A stretch of DNA of 64,000 nt, taken from assembly GCA_030604405.1 (NCBI GenBank), contig JAUVVY010000007.1, positions 62,001 through 126,000 on the forward strand. Reading direction: 5' to 3'. Of the stretch, positions 47,511 through 55,823 are shown in pieces. Within the stretch, counting starts at the first letter, position 1. Each line of letters begins with the position of its first letter. A program made the position numbers and the translations under genes. The stretch comes from a bacterium (lineage in GTDB: Bacteria > Armatimonadota > Zipacnadia > Zipacnadales > UBA11051). The notes under the pieces are model-generated. The model had not been told where the DNA came from, did not search any database, and saw only the letters and a list, made by a program, of their open reading frames with translations.

Positions 47511-47539
47511 TTGACAGTAGCAGCATAGCAATATATAAT
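47511..47539 (+). promoter_or_regulatory. Consensus sigma70 promoter of mgtC
   Basis: TTGACA (47511-47516) and TATAAT (47534-47539) match consensus at all twelve positions with a 17-base spacer. The transcript should start near 47546, leaving a leader of about 190 bases before mgtC. A perfect promoter with a long leader suggests control after initiation. Confidence 0.8.
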
Positions 47540-47610
47540 TCGCCAATTATCGAGCAGGGGCCTTCCGGAGAAACGAAGTTGAATCCGGCTACAGACACTC
47601 TACACTAGAA

Positions 47611-47682
47611 ATGAACCATTTTGCAGGGCGATTTGTTCCGGCCCGAGAGAGATATATAACAGTTTCATACACCGGCAGGTAA
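47611..47682 (+). CDS. Possible 23-codon leader ORF ahead of mgtC
   Basis: ATG 47611 to TAA 47680-47682 encodes MNHFAGRFVPARERYITVSY plus TGR. It lies inside the mgtC leader, and its stop touches an ATG at 47683 that is in frame with mgtC. No SD is visible, so translation is uncertain. It is noted because mgt leaders in enterobacteria contain regulatory mini-ORFs. Confidence 0.25.
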   Translation: MNHFAGRFVPARERYITVSYTGR

Positions 47683-47733
47683 ATGAGCGCGGACGGCGAA
47701 AGAGTTGGCAACTGCGAAAGGACAAGGTTGAGC

Positions 47734-48396
47734 ATGGAACTTGCGATGGACTCATACGGTGGGATAGCCTTGCGGCTGGGCGTGGCATTTGTGCTCGCCG
47801 GCCTGGTCGGTCTGGAACGCGAATGGCAGCAGCGGCCGGCCGGACTGCGCACGCACATCCTGGTGGCGGTCGCGTCGGCACTGTTCGCCGTCATCTCGGG
47901 AGCGGCTGCCGAAGGCGGCGGCGACGCATCTCGCGTTGCGGCCGGCGTCGTGACAGGCATCGGCTTCATCGGCGCGGGAACAATCATGCGCCACGGCAAT
48001 GTGGTCAGGGGCCTGACAACAGCGGCTTCGCTGTGGATGGTCGCGGCCATTGGGGTAGCGTGCGGGCTGGCGTGGTACCCGGCTGCCATCCTTGCCACCC
48101 TCATGAGCCTGTTCACCCTGGTGGCAGTTGACTGGCTGGAAGAGGACGTGCTGCGGCGCAGCGGCCGAGTGCAACTGAATCTAGGCACTGACCCTGAGCG
48201 CGACCTGATCGCCGATGTCACGGCACTGATGAACAGGTACGGCGCCGAGGTTGTGAGCCTGAAGTACGGTCCGGTAAGGCGCCATGAGCCGCGTAGGCTC
48301 TCGGTTCGGCTGCAGTTGGCCGACAAGACCGCGCAGGCACAACTGTGCCGGGAACTGGAAGAGCTGGACGGGATCAGCGATGTGCAGATGGAATGA
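47734..48396 (+). CDS. mgtC: MgtC/SapB-family membrane protein
   Basis: Protein of 220 residues from ATG 47734, with AAGG eight bases upstream; the open frame extends to 47683. It contains about five membrane spans with the MgtC signatures [21 protein letters not shown] and [11 protein letters not shown], and a C-terminal ACT-like cytosolic domain from about residue 140. MgtC proteins modulate F-ATPase and magnesium or phosphate stress responses. It is a single gene between a consensus promoter and an unrelated secreted protein. Confidence 0.9.
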   Translation: MELAMDSYGGIALRLGVAFVLAGLVGLEREWQQRPAGLRTHILVAVASALFAVISGAAAEGGGDASRVAAGVVTGIGFIGAGTIMRHGNVVRGLTTAASLWMVAAIGVACGLAWYPAAILATLMSLFTLVAVDWLEEDVLRRSGRVQLNLGTDPERDLIADVTALMNRYGAEVVSLKYGPVRRHEPRRLSVRLQLADKTAQAQLCRELEELDGISDVQME

Positions 48397-48612
48397 AACG
48401 TGCAATCAGCGTGCCACCATTAGCGCGAAGCCGAACATCTGCCGCAGGCCGCTCCATGACATGATATTTGCAAATAGTTGCAGATGAGAAGGGACAATAG
48501 AGAAGCGCGGCGAACATAGGATTGTGCGCGGGCCCGTTCGGCGCATATTCGCAGGAGGCGACGGTCGCTGTCCGCAGACAGCGGCTGCGCCTGGACATAG
48601 GAGGTGCCGCAA

Positions 48613-50025
48613 GTGCGTTACAGTTTGATTGTGATCGCAGCACTTGTCTTTGCGGCCGGAGTTGCAAGCTTCGGCTATGCTGATGCGTTGGCGTTCTACA
48701 CTCCGCCGGCGGTCAGCGCCCCCTTGATGAGCAAGGCACCGAACATTGACGGGTTGCTGGAGCCGGGGGAGTGGGCAGATGCCGGCGCTGTGAGCAGGTT
48801 CATCTCGCTTGGCGGACGCTCAGAGCCCGCCGCCCAGACGGAGATGTGGGTCGGCTATGACGCCCACAGCCTGTATGTCGGCGCGATCCTTCACGACCCG
48901 GAACCGGCGGAGATCAAGGCCGAGGCCACCGAGCGAGACGGGCCGGTGTATCACGACGACTGCCTGGAGCTGTTCTTCGACCCTGCGCATCAGGGCGAAA
49001 TGTACATCCATTTTATCGTCAACTCGCTGGGCACGCGCTACGATGCGCTCAACGATGACGAGGCGGTTGATTACCGCTGGGAAGTGCGTGCGGCGATGCT
49101 GGAGTCGGGCTGGTCGGTGGAGATGGCGCTGCCCTTCGAGGGGGACATGCCGCCCTCGCCCGGGTCGGTCTGGGGCTTTGTCGCTGCGCGCTATGTGCCC
49201 CATCTGGGCGAGAGAAGCTGCTCCAGCAGACTGCTCAAGAGCTTCCACGAGGCAGAGAGTTTCGGCAGAATCATCTTCGCCCAAACGCCGGCGGCCATGA
49301 AGCTGGCATCTTTGGGTGATGGTAAACTAGGCGATAACACCGCCGCGGTAGCAGTCACTAACCTGGCTAATGAAGCGATTACCGCCAAGATCAACTGGCG
49401 AGTGATGGCGCGCACAAAGTACGGCAACGCCTACGGTGCCGAGAAGATCAGCGTGGAGCCGGGCAAGACCGATATAGTGATAGTGCCGTACAAGATAAGC
49501 CAGGACGGCCTCAACACCGTCCAATTCTCGCTCACCGACGCGCAGGGCGAAACCGTAAGCCGAACGCCGCCGTACCCGCTGGCGCTGCCGGCGACGGGCG
49601 CTGAGCTCGCCGAGTTGGAAAAGGCACTCACCGCGGCGCTGCGAGTCTGGTCGGTGCTGGATGATTCAGATTACAAGACGCAAGCCGGCCAGGAGCTTGA
49701 CGCGCTGACGCAGCAATGGTGGCAAGTGGCGGAGCAGTACCGCAGAAACAGAAAGACGATGAGCAGCACCGAGCTTATGGTCCTGCAGACAAAGATTGCC
49801 GATCTCACCGCCAGGGCTGAGCTGCTCAAGACCGAACTCGACGCGCACATGCAGACACAGGCCAAGGCCGGCTTTAGCGTTTATCCGGCATCGGCGCTTG
49901 CAGAGATTGACCTGAGCGGCGGGAGCAGAGAATTTGCACTGGCTTACATTGAAGCCGCGCGTAATAGCCGCGCCGGCTTGCAAATGGTGATCGCCCCTTT
50001 TCTGAGAGAGCGCAACGCAGCATAG
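48613..50025 (+). CDS. Secreted CBM9-like sugar-binding domain protein (5' part of split gene)
   Basis: A 470-residue frame starting at GTG 48613, nine bases after AGGAGG. A signal peptide (about 1-24) precedes a CBM9/DOMON-like beta-sandwich (SKAPNIDGLLEPGEW, EMWVGYDAHSLYVGAI, LELFFDP) to about residue 215, a second beta domain, and a helical segment. The C-terminus reads RNSRAGLQMVIAPFLRERNAA and then stops. That line looks like the start of the domain that continues, in another frame, in the next gene. The two are therefore read as one gene broken near 50000-50090. Confidence 0.8.
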   Translation: MRYSLIVIAALVFAAGVASFGYADALAFYTPPAVSAPLMSKAPNIDGLLEPGEWADAGAVSRFISLGGRSEPAAQTEMWVGYDAHSLYVGAILHDPEPAEIKAEATERDGPVYHDDCLELFFDPAHQGEMYIHFIVNSLGTRYDALNDDEAVDYRWEVRAAMLESGWSVEMALPFEGDMPPSPGSVWGFVAARYVPHLGERSCSSRLLKSFHEAESFGRIIFAQTPAAMKLASLGDGKLGDNTAAVAVTNLANEAITAKINWRVMARTKYGNAYGAEKISVEPGKTDIVIVPYKISQDGLNTVQFSLTDAQGETVSRTPPYPLALPATGAELAELEKALTAALRVWSVLDDSDYKTQAGQELDALTQQWWQVAEQYRRNRKTMSSTELMVLQTKIADLTARAELLKTELDAHMQTQAKAGFSVYPASALAEIDLSGGSREFALAYIEAARNSRAGLQMVIAPFLRERNAA

Positions 50026-50090
50026 CAACGGCCGCGGCGTCTGAGCTACAATCCCCTGACGGTCACACCATCGCCCGGCGCCATCTGGAA

Positions 50091-51419
50091 TTGTTCGAGG
50101 TGGTGTCGGTGGTCGTGAACTCCGACCTGCTTGAGACATATCCCGACCTGCTGGTGCCCCTCGATGAGAGCGGCTTTTCGCTCAGTGATGAACGCGACAG
50201 CCTGCTGTGGCTGCGGATTGAGGTGCCTGCCGACGCCGCGCCGGGCATCTACTACGGGCGCGTGGACTTCCGGATAGCAGATGGCCAGAGCGGCTACTGT
50301 CCACTGGCGGTGCGCGTGCATGATGTGGTGCTGCCGGAGCCGCAGGATTACGCGCTGGGCCTGGAGGTCTGGCAGGCATGGTCGCCACTCGCCGAGCAGT
50401 ACGGGGTCGAGCCGTTTTCCGAGCCGTGGTGGGAACTCGTGGAGGCCTACCTGAGGCATCTGGCCGACCTGGGAGCCGGTGTAGCGCAGGTCGGTCGGAC
50501 CTATTTTGACTGGAAAAGGGCCGCGCCCGGGCAGTGGCAATTCGACTTCTCCCGCTTCGACCGCTACCTCAAACTCTGCGAGAAGCTGGGTATCAGCAAC
50601 GGCATCAGCTACCTGGGCATGATTGACAACACCGCGCCGACGCAGGTGCATTACTCCGACGCCGATGGGCAATTTGTCAGCGTCGAGGCCGCGCCGGGTG
50701 ATGAGATCTACGATGAGGCGTGGTCGGCGTTCGCGGAGGCCCTGGCGAAACACTGCCGCGACATGGGATGGTTCGAGAAGCTGTACGTGTGGCCGGCGGA
50801 CAGGCCGGCGACGGATGAGCAGCTAACAGCTTTCAAACATGCAGTGGATTTGCTGCGGAAGGCCGACCCCGACTACCGGGTGGCTGTGAGCATTGATTCG
50901 GCGATAGCCGTGCCGAGTCTGGCCGAGCACGTTAGTCGCTTCATGCTGTCTGGGAATGGCGAATCGGTGCTTCTACCGGCCCGCAGCGATGATCAGGAGA
51001 ACCGGCCTGAGCTGTGCTTCAGTTGTGGTCCTTTGCTGGTACTTGGGCGGCCGCCCGGGTGGCCCTACGGTGCCGGCCTACGGGCGTTAATCGGCAGATT
51101 TGACGGCGTAGCGCCGTGCAGTACGTATCTCGGCTGGTCGGCACAGATCAATATGGATGCCCCACAAGTCGCTGATGGGTTCAGCGGCCTGGTATATCCT
51201 GGCCGAGACGGCCCGTTGGCGTCATTGCGTGCGGAACGGATGCGGCTAGGTCTGCAGGATCTGGAATTGTGGCGAGCGGCAGGAGTCGAAAAGACCTTGG
51301 AGTGGTACTGGGATTGTGGCGCCAAAGGCGAGTCCAAGGCATTGAGCGACTCCGAGTGCGCCGAGCATATGCGACATCGGGCGCTGGAGGCCGCCGCTCG
51401 GGCAGACAATGGCGAATAG
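50091..51419 (+). CDS. DUF4091 glycoside-hydrolase-like protein (3' part of split gene)
   Basis: Frame of 442 residues. The first usable start is TTG 50091 without a good SD, but coding-like sequence in the same frame begins upstream (SELQSPDGHTIARRHLELFE at about 50041-50090), with no start codon. A beta-sandwich (to about 90), a TIM-barrel-like region (about 95-330) and the DUF4091 tail DGFSGLVYPGRDGPLASLR are present. DUF4091 proteins usually carry an N-terminal beta domain on the same chain, which here lies in the preceding frame. A one-base loss or a -1 shift would join them into a protein of about 935 residues. Confidence 0.75.
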   Translation: MFEVVSVVVNSDLLETYPDLLVPLDESGFSLSDERDSLLWLRIEVPADAAPGIYYGRVDFRIADGQSGYCPLAVRVHDVVLPEPQDYALGLEVWQAWSPLAEQYGVEPFSEPWWELVEAYLRHLADLGAGVAQVGRTYFDWKRAAPGQWQFDFSRFDRYLKLCEKLGISNGISYLGMIDNTAPTQVHYSDADGQFVSVEAAPGDEIYDEAWSAFAEALAKHCRDMGWFEKLYVWPADRPATDEQLTAFKHAVDLLRKADPDYRVAVSIDSAIAVPSLAEHVSRFMLSGNGESVLLPARSDDQENRPELCFSCGPLLVLGRPPGWPYGAGLRALIGRFDGVAPCSTYLGWSAQINMDAPQVADGFSGLVYPGRDGPLASLRAERMRLGLQDLELWRAAGVEKTLEWYWDCGAKGESKALSDSECAEHMRHRALEAAARADNGE

Positions 51420-51446
51420 GTAACTGCTCACTTTCGGTTTCGATAC

Positions 51447-51502
51447 ACCTATCCCCCTTTGATTCCCCCTTCCCTGCCAGGGAAGGGGGCTAGGGGGTTA
51501 GG
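51447..51502. repeat. 56-bp palindromic element, copy 1
   Basis: The core CCCCCTTCCCT/AGGGAAGGGGG is flanked by ATCCCCCTTTGATT on one side and AGGGGGTTAGG on the other. An inverted copy of the same length is at 63474-63529, differing at only a few positions. Confidence 0.85.
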
Positions 51503-51535
51503 CCAACCCATGACGTGAGTACTTACAAATGCCGT

Positions 51536-51684
51536 TGTGGATAAGTCGCCCGGATTGTGAGAAACTCTTTCGACATGCTGTGCATAAGTCGAAAACCCAC
51601 AAAGCCCTTCCAGGCAATGGCTCAGGCCGTTTTGCCGCACTGGTGGCAGCAGGTCTATCCACACGAGAATCGGAATTGTCCACA
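51536..51684. other. Cluster of DnaA-box-like sequences upstream of recD2
   Basis: Four nonamers in about 150 bases: a perfect TTATCCACA (inverse, 51536-51544), TTATGCACA (inverse, 51579-51587), CTATCCACA (51655-51663) and TTGTCCACA (51676-51684). No AT-rich unwinding tract is obvious and neither dnaA nor dnaN is in the window, so this may be a DnaA-titration or regulatory site and not oriC. Confidence 0.45.
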
Positions 51685-51746
51685 AGCTCGGGCGAGTGCT
51701 GTGAGGAAATTGTAGAAAACTCTGATGCGGAAACCGACACGAGACT

Positions 51747-53969
51747 ATGCGCCTATTCGATGAAGAAAATGCGCGAAATCAAGCGGTAAGGGGCGAGCGG
51801 CAAACACTCGAAGGTGCGGCCGCAAAGATCGTCTATCACAACCCCGCCAACGGCTACACCGTGATCGGGCTGCAAACAGACGCCGGACAGGTCACCGCAG
51901 TGGGCAATACCCTGGGGCTGGTAGTTGGCGAGAATCTGCGGCTGCACGGATGCTGGGTGGATGACCGCAAGTACGGGCGGCAGTTTCAGTTCGAGCAGTA
52001 TGAGATGGTGCGGCCGGTCACCAAGCAGGCGATTGTGTCGTATCTCGGCTCGGGCCTCGTCGAGGGCATCGGCAAGAAGATGGCGCAGCGGCTGGTGGAC
52101 AGGTTCGGCGAAAAGACACTGGATATCCTCGACAAACATCCCGAGCGGCTGACCGAGGTCGAGGGCATCGGGCGCAAGCGGGCGGCAGCACTTCGTGAGG
52201 CCTGGAAGGCCAGCGAACACGCGCACCGGGTGATGGTTTTCCTGCAGCAGCACGGCCTGGGACCGGCGCTGGCAGCACGCATCTACGAGCGTTTCGAGTC
52301 CCAGTCCATGACCATCATCGAGCAGGAGCCATACCGGCTGGCCGACGAGATCTCCGGCATCGGCTTTCACACCGCCGACAAGATCGCCCGCATCACAGGT
52401 ATCCAGCCCGAGGACCCGGCCCGCATCAGCGCCGGCCTGAAGCACGTGCTGAAGATGGCCTCCAATGAGGGGCACTTCTATCTGCCCAGAGAGGACCTGC
52501 TTGCCGCGGCCCAGCACCTGCTCCAGGTAGATGAGGAGCTCGTCGAGGTCCAGCTCGAGCGGGCTATGAGAGAGGGCGAACTGGAGCTTGAGGATTACGA
52601 CGGCACAGCGGCCTACTATCTGCCCATAATGCTGAAGGCGGAAAAAAGCCTTGCCGAGAGGTTGCTGCGCCTCAATGCGGAAGAGACGGAGCCGGCCCCG
52701 AAACGAGAGTACCTGGAGAAATGGCTGCGGCAACGAACCGCGATGGGTGCCACCGAACTTTCCGCCGAGCAGATCGGAGCGGTGCGCATGGCCCTGGGCG
52801 GCCCGGTCTCGATAATCACCGGCGGCCCGGGCACGGGCAAGACAATGGTGACACGCGCGCTGTGTGATGCCTGTGATGCTTTGCGCTTGCGGGTGGCCTT
52901 GTGTTCACCAACCGGCCGGGCGGCCAAGCGGCTGTCGCAACTCGCCGGCAAACCGGCCAGTACGATCCACCGGCTGCTGGCCTACGATCCACGCACCCAT
53001 GCCTTCTCGTACAACGCCGATGAGCCGCTGCAGATAGACCTGCTGATCGTTGACGAGTCCAGCATGGTGGATGTGCTGCTGGGCAATGAGCTGACAGATG
53101 CCGTTAAGCCCGGCACCAAGATCGTCTTCATCGGCGACGCCGACCAGTTGCCAAGCGTAGGGCCGGGATCGTTCTTCAAAGACATCGTTGCCTCCGACAT
53201 TTTCCCGGTCGCCTGGCTGCAAAAAGTCTTCCGCCAGCGCGAGGGCGGCGATATCGTCTATAACGCCCACCGCATCCGAGAGGGCGAATTCCCCGAGTTC
53301 ACCCCCGGGCGCGACTGGGAAGGCGAGGACACCGTACTGATGGAGCGGGAAAGACCCGACCAGGTCGCGGAGGCGGTGCTGCGAGTGGTGACCTCAGCTT
53401 TGCCCCGGCTCGATTTCACCCAGGATGATATTCAAGTAATCACACCGATGCACCGCGGCCCGGCCGGAGTGACGGAACTCAACCGCGCACTGCAGGAGAA
53501 GCTGAATCCCGCCGCTCCCGGCCGACTGGAACTACTGCGCGGCGAGCAGACCTTCCGCCACGGCGACAGGCTGCTGCAGAATGTCAACAACTATGACAAA
53601 GAGGTCTATAACGGGGACATCGGGCGGCTGGTAGAAATTGACCCGGAGGCCCGCTGCTTCGTCGTGGAGTTCGACCAGGGCCGCGTGGTATATGACTTCA
53701 ACGAGGCCGACCAACTGCAGCTTGCCTACGCGCTGACGGTGCACAAGTCGCAGGGCAGCGAGTACCCGGCGGTGGTGATGGTCTTCCACTCCACACATTA
53801 CATCATGCTGCGGCGCAACCTGCTCTACACGGCGCTGACGCGAGCCGAGAAGATGGCGGTGGTAGTCGGTGACAAGAAGGGCCTGTGGACGGCGGTGCAG
53901 CGCGCTGATGAAATGCGGCGCTACACGCGGCTGCAAGAGCGCCTGCGAGGGGAGCTGACGGGCGGGTGA
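51747..53969 (+). CDS. recD2: ATP-dependent RecD-like DNA helicase RecD2
   Basis: Superfamily 1B 5'-3' helicase of 740 residues. A long N-terminal region with helix-hairpin-helix repeats (LVEGIGKKMAQRLVDRFGE, LTEVEGIGRKRAAALREAW) marks RecD2 and not the RecBCD subunit. Walker A GGPGTGKT is at about 359-366, motif II is LLIVDESSMVD, motif III is FIGDADQLPSVGPGSF, and VTLAYALTVHKSQG-like motif V/VI residues close the motor. Length fits the family. It begins 62 bp after the DnaA-box-like cluster. Confidence 0.93.
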   Translation: MRLFDEENARNQAVRGERQTLEGAAAKIVYHNPANGYTVIGLQTDAGQVTAVGNTLGLVVGENLRLHGCWVDDRKYGRQFQFEQYEMVRPVTKQAIVSYLGSGLVEGIGKKMAQRLVDRFGEKTLDILDKHPERLTEVEGIGRKRAAALREAWKASEHAHRVMVFLQQHGLGPALAARIYERFESQSMTIIEQEPYRLADEISGIGFHTADKIARITGIQPEDPARISAGLKHVLKMASNEGHFYLPREDLLAAAQHLLQVDEELVEVQLERAMREGELELEDYDGTAAYYLPIMLKAEKSLAERLLRLNAEETEPAPKREYLEKWLRQRTAMGATELSAEQIGAVRMALGGPVSIITGGPGTGKTMVTRALCDACDALRLRVALCSPTGRAAKRLSQLAGKPASTIHRLLAYDPRTHAFSYNADEPLQIDLLIVDESSMVDVLLGNELTDAVKPGTKIVFIGDADQLPSVGPGSFFKDIVASDIFPVAWLQKVFRQREGGDIVYNAHRIREGEFPEFTPGRDWEGEDTVLMERERPDQVAEAVLRVVTSALPRLDFTQDDIQVITPMHRGPAGVTELNRALQEKLNPAAPGRLELLRGEQTFRHGDRLLQNVNNYDKEVYNGDIGRLVEIDPEARCFVVEFDQGRVVYDFNEADQLQLAYALTVHKSQGSEYPAVVMVFHSTHYIMLRRNLLYTALTRAEKMAVVVGDKKGLWTAVQRADEMRRYTRLQERLRGELTGG

Positions 53970-54044
53970 CAGCGGCATTGACTGAGGGCACTGCCGAGAG
54001 TACAATGAAGATGTTATTGTTTCTTTGGGACGGGAGGGCGCGCA

Positions 54045-55097
54045 ATGAAGAAACTGAAAGAAGCAGTAGAAGCCGCGAAGGAATTGCTGGCCGAGGGCAA
54101 AGTGGGGAGTGAGCGTGCGCTGGAGCACACGGTGGTATTGCCAATTCTCAATGCTCTCGGGTGGGATTCGCGCAACATCGAGGAGATGTCACCGGAGTAC
54201 TCGGCCGGTTCAGGTCGTGTAGATTGGGCGCTATGTGATAAGGCAGAACCTTGCCTGTTCCTGGAAGAGAAGGCCCCTGACCAAACCCTCTCATCGCACG
54301 AGGAGCAATTACTTCAGTACTCGTTTGCGGAGGGCATCCCGCTTGCCGTCCTGACAAACGGGAGAGAATGGTGGTTCTACCTGTCTCTTGAAGAAGGTCA
54401 GTGGGGCGAAAGAAAGTTCGCTATGGTTGACGTCGAAACCCAGGATACTGAGGACGTCTGTACTCTATTCTCAGAGTTTCTGAAGAAGGAAGCAGTGTGC
54501 ACTGGAAGTGCAAAAACGACGGCCAAGAAGCGATACGACGCGGCAAAAGAAGAAAAGCGCATCAGCACGGAACTGCCTGGGATAATCCACAACCTGCTGG
54601 CCTCGCCTTCAGAATTCATTGTGGAGGTCTTTCAAACCGAGGCGCAGGCAGAACTCGGGGTATTGCCGCCCGCCGCTCTTGTGCGCCAAGCACTCCAAGC
54701 AATAGCCGCAGTCGCCCCTGCCGGGAAAGTGGTAACTCCTGAGCCGCTGCGAGTTCCGGACGCCACGACAGAGATCCCGCCCTCTCATTCAAAACCGACG
54801 TGTTTAGTGATCGGGGACCAAGAGATTCAGATATCTCACTGGTACGAGATGCTTGTCGAGTTGGCGAAGTGGCTTATCCGGCATGGGCATAAGCTTCCGG
54901 TTGGGACAAAAATATTGCACAAGCCTTTAATTGGCCGATCGGCGGATGCCTTTCGTTCCCCGAAGCAACTCGAGAACGGCCTCTTCATAGAGACATGGGG
55001 GCCCGTGGCGACTAAGTACAGGCGGGCCCGGTGGCTGCTGGAGCAAGCCGGGTTGTCCCCTGATCTCCTTGTTGTAACATGGGAAGAGAGCAAATAG
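54045..55097 (+). CDS. HsdR_N-like nuclease domain protein, solitary
   Basis: Protein of 350 residues with GGGAGGGCG before ATG 54045. Residues 20-150 resemble the N-terminal nuclease of type I restriction HsdR: ALEHTVVLPILNALGW, a catalytic aspartate in GRVDWALC and ExK in FLEEKAP, then LTNGREWWFYL. The C-terminal half is a separate domain, with a linker rich in Pro, Thr and Ala at about 220-250. No helicase, methylase or specificity genes accompany it. It could be a defence or repair nuclease or a member of a DNA-binding family that lost catalysis. Confidence 0.65.
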   Translation: MKKLKEAVEAAKELLAEGKVGSERALEHTVVLPILNALGWDSRNIEEMSPEYSAGSGRVDWALCDKAEPCLFLEEKAPDQTLSSHEEQLLQYSFAEGIPLAVLTNGREWWFYLSLEEGQWGERKFAMVDVETQDTEDVCTLFSEFLKKEAVCTGSAKTTAKKRYDAAKEEKRISTELPGIIHNLLASPSEFIVEVFQTEAQAELGVLPPAALVRQALQAIAAVAPAGKVVTPEPLRVPDATTEIPPSHSKPTCLVIGDQEIQISHWYEMLVELAKWLIRHGHKLPVGTKILHKPLIGRSADAFRSPKQLENGLFIETWGPVATKYRRARWLLEQAGLSPDLLVVTWEESK

Positions 55098-55153
55098 AGC
55101 GTTTCTAAGGTAAGATGTGCGCATGTTGCGCTCGTCGCCTTAGACGGCAAAGG

Positions 55154-55182
55154 AAAGCCGCCGGGCGGATGCCTGGCGGTTT
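55154..55182 (+). terminator. Hairpin terminator after the HsdR_N-like gene
   Basis: AAAGCCGCC pairs with GGCGGTTT over a short GC loop, followed by TTTCGCATTTG. It lies 57 bp beyond the stop. A near-identical hairpin ends the opposing TPR operon at 55772. Confidence 0.55.
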
Positions 55183-55194
55183 CGCATTTGCTAT

Positions 55195-55685
55195 TCGCGT
55201 AGGCCAGGCTTTCGAGCCTGGCCGGGTGCGGAAGCGCAACGGCGGCGGGCTAGAAAGCCCGCCCTACGCGGTCGTGAATGATGCCGGCTAGAAAACTAGT
55301 TATGCAGATTCTTGGTTCGTGACCGGCGCACGGCTGATCGCAGGCGATGGCGGAATGACAAGCCGTGGGCCGGATGGCCGTGAGTTTGCAGGCAAACTCC
55401 CGTCCATGCGGCCCCTCCGACAGACAACATCCAGAGCCTTGAGAGTTTTTTTCGTGCGGAGGGGCCGCGTCGAGCAGCGCCCTGTCGTATCGGGCGCTGG
55501 GAGCCCGGCCCACGCAGGACGCTGTCCTGGCCAGATCTGCACACCCAAACACCCAACGACAACGGCTGGGCCAGGCTTGGCTGTTTCGCTTCGCGAAACA
55601 GCCTGCGACAGGCCCCTCCATTACGACTAACGACCCCATGCCGTCACCATATAGCTTGAGTTGCCCAAGATTTGCATAACTACAG
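55195..55685. repeat. Hairpin repeat cluster with composite copy 3
   Basis: It contains palindromes such as CCAGGCTTTCGAGCCTGG, the module GTGGGCC...CCCCTCC at 55365-55418 (stem GAGTTTGC/GCAAACTC, repeated almost unchanged at 59440-59493), and composite copy 3 at 55458-55632, again 175 bp. In copy 3 the second stem is GGCTGTTTCGC/GCGAAACAGCC, unlike copies 1 and 2. Nothing coding is visible in 55183-55766. Confidence 0.85.
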
Positions 55686-55766
55686 TACAAAGCCCGCCCT
55701 ACGCGTTGGTCAATAATTGGGCACAGGTGCCAACCGGACTGCGATTGCCGAGACACAAAAACGCAT

Positions 55767-55799
55767 AGGAAAAGCCGCCGGGCAGGTGCCTGGCGGCTT
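55767..55799 (-). terminator. Rho-independent terminator of the TPR/ABC operon
   Basis: On the minus strand AAGCCGCC (as its inverse GGCGGCTT) forms an eight-pair stem directly followed by a TTTT run. It lies 25 bp beyond the leftward TPR gene stop at 55824. Confidence 0.65.
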
Positions 55800-55823
55800 C
55801 GTATCTCACACTCGTTGTGTTTG

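Noticed and set aside
55250-55756. Minus-strand frame of 168 codons in the repeat cluster
   Set aside because: It runs through the palindromic modules and shares text with the frames at 34546 and 28371, so it is not a gene.
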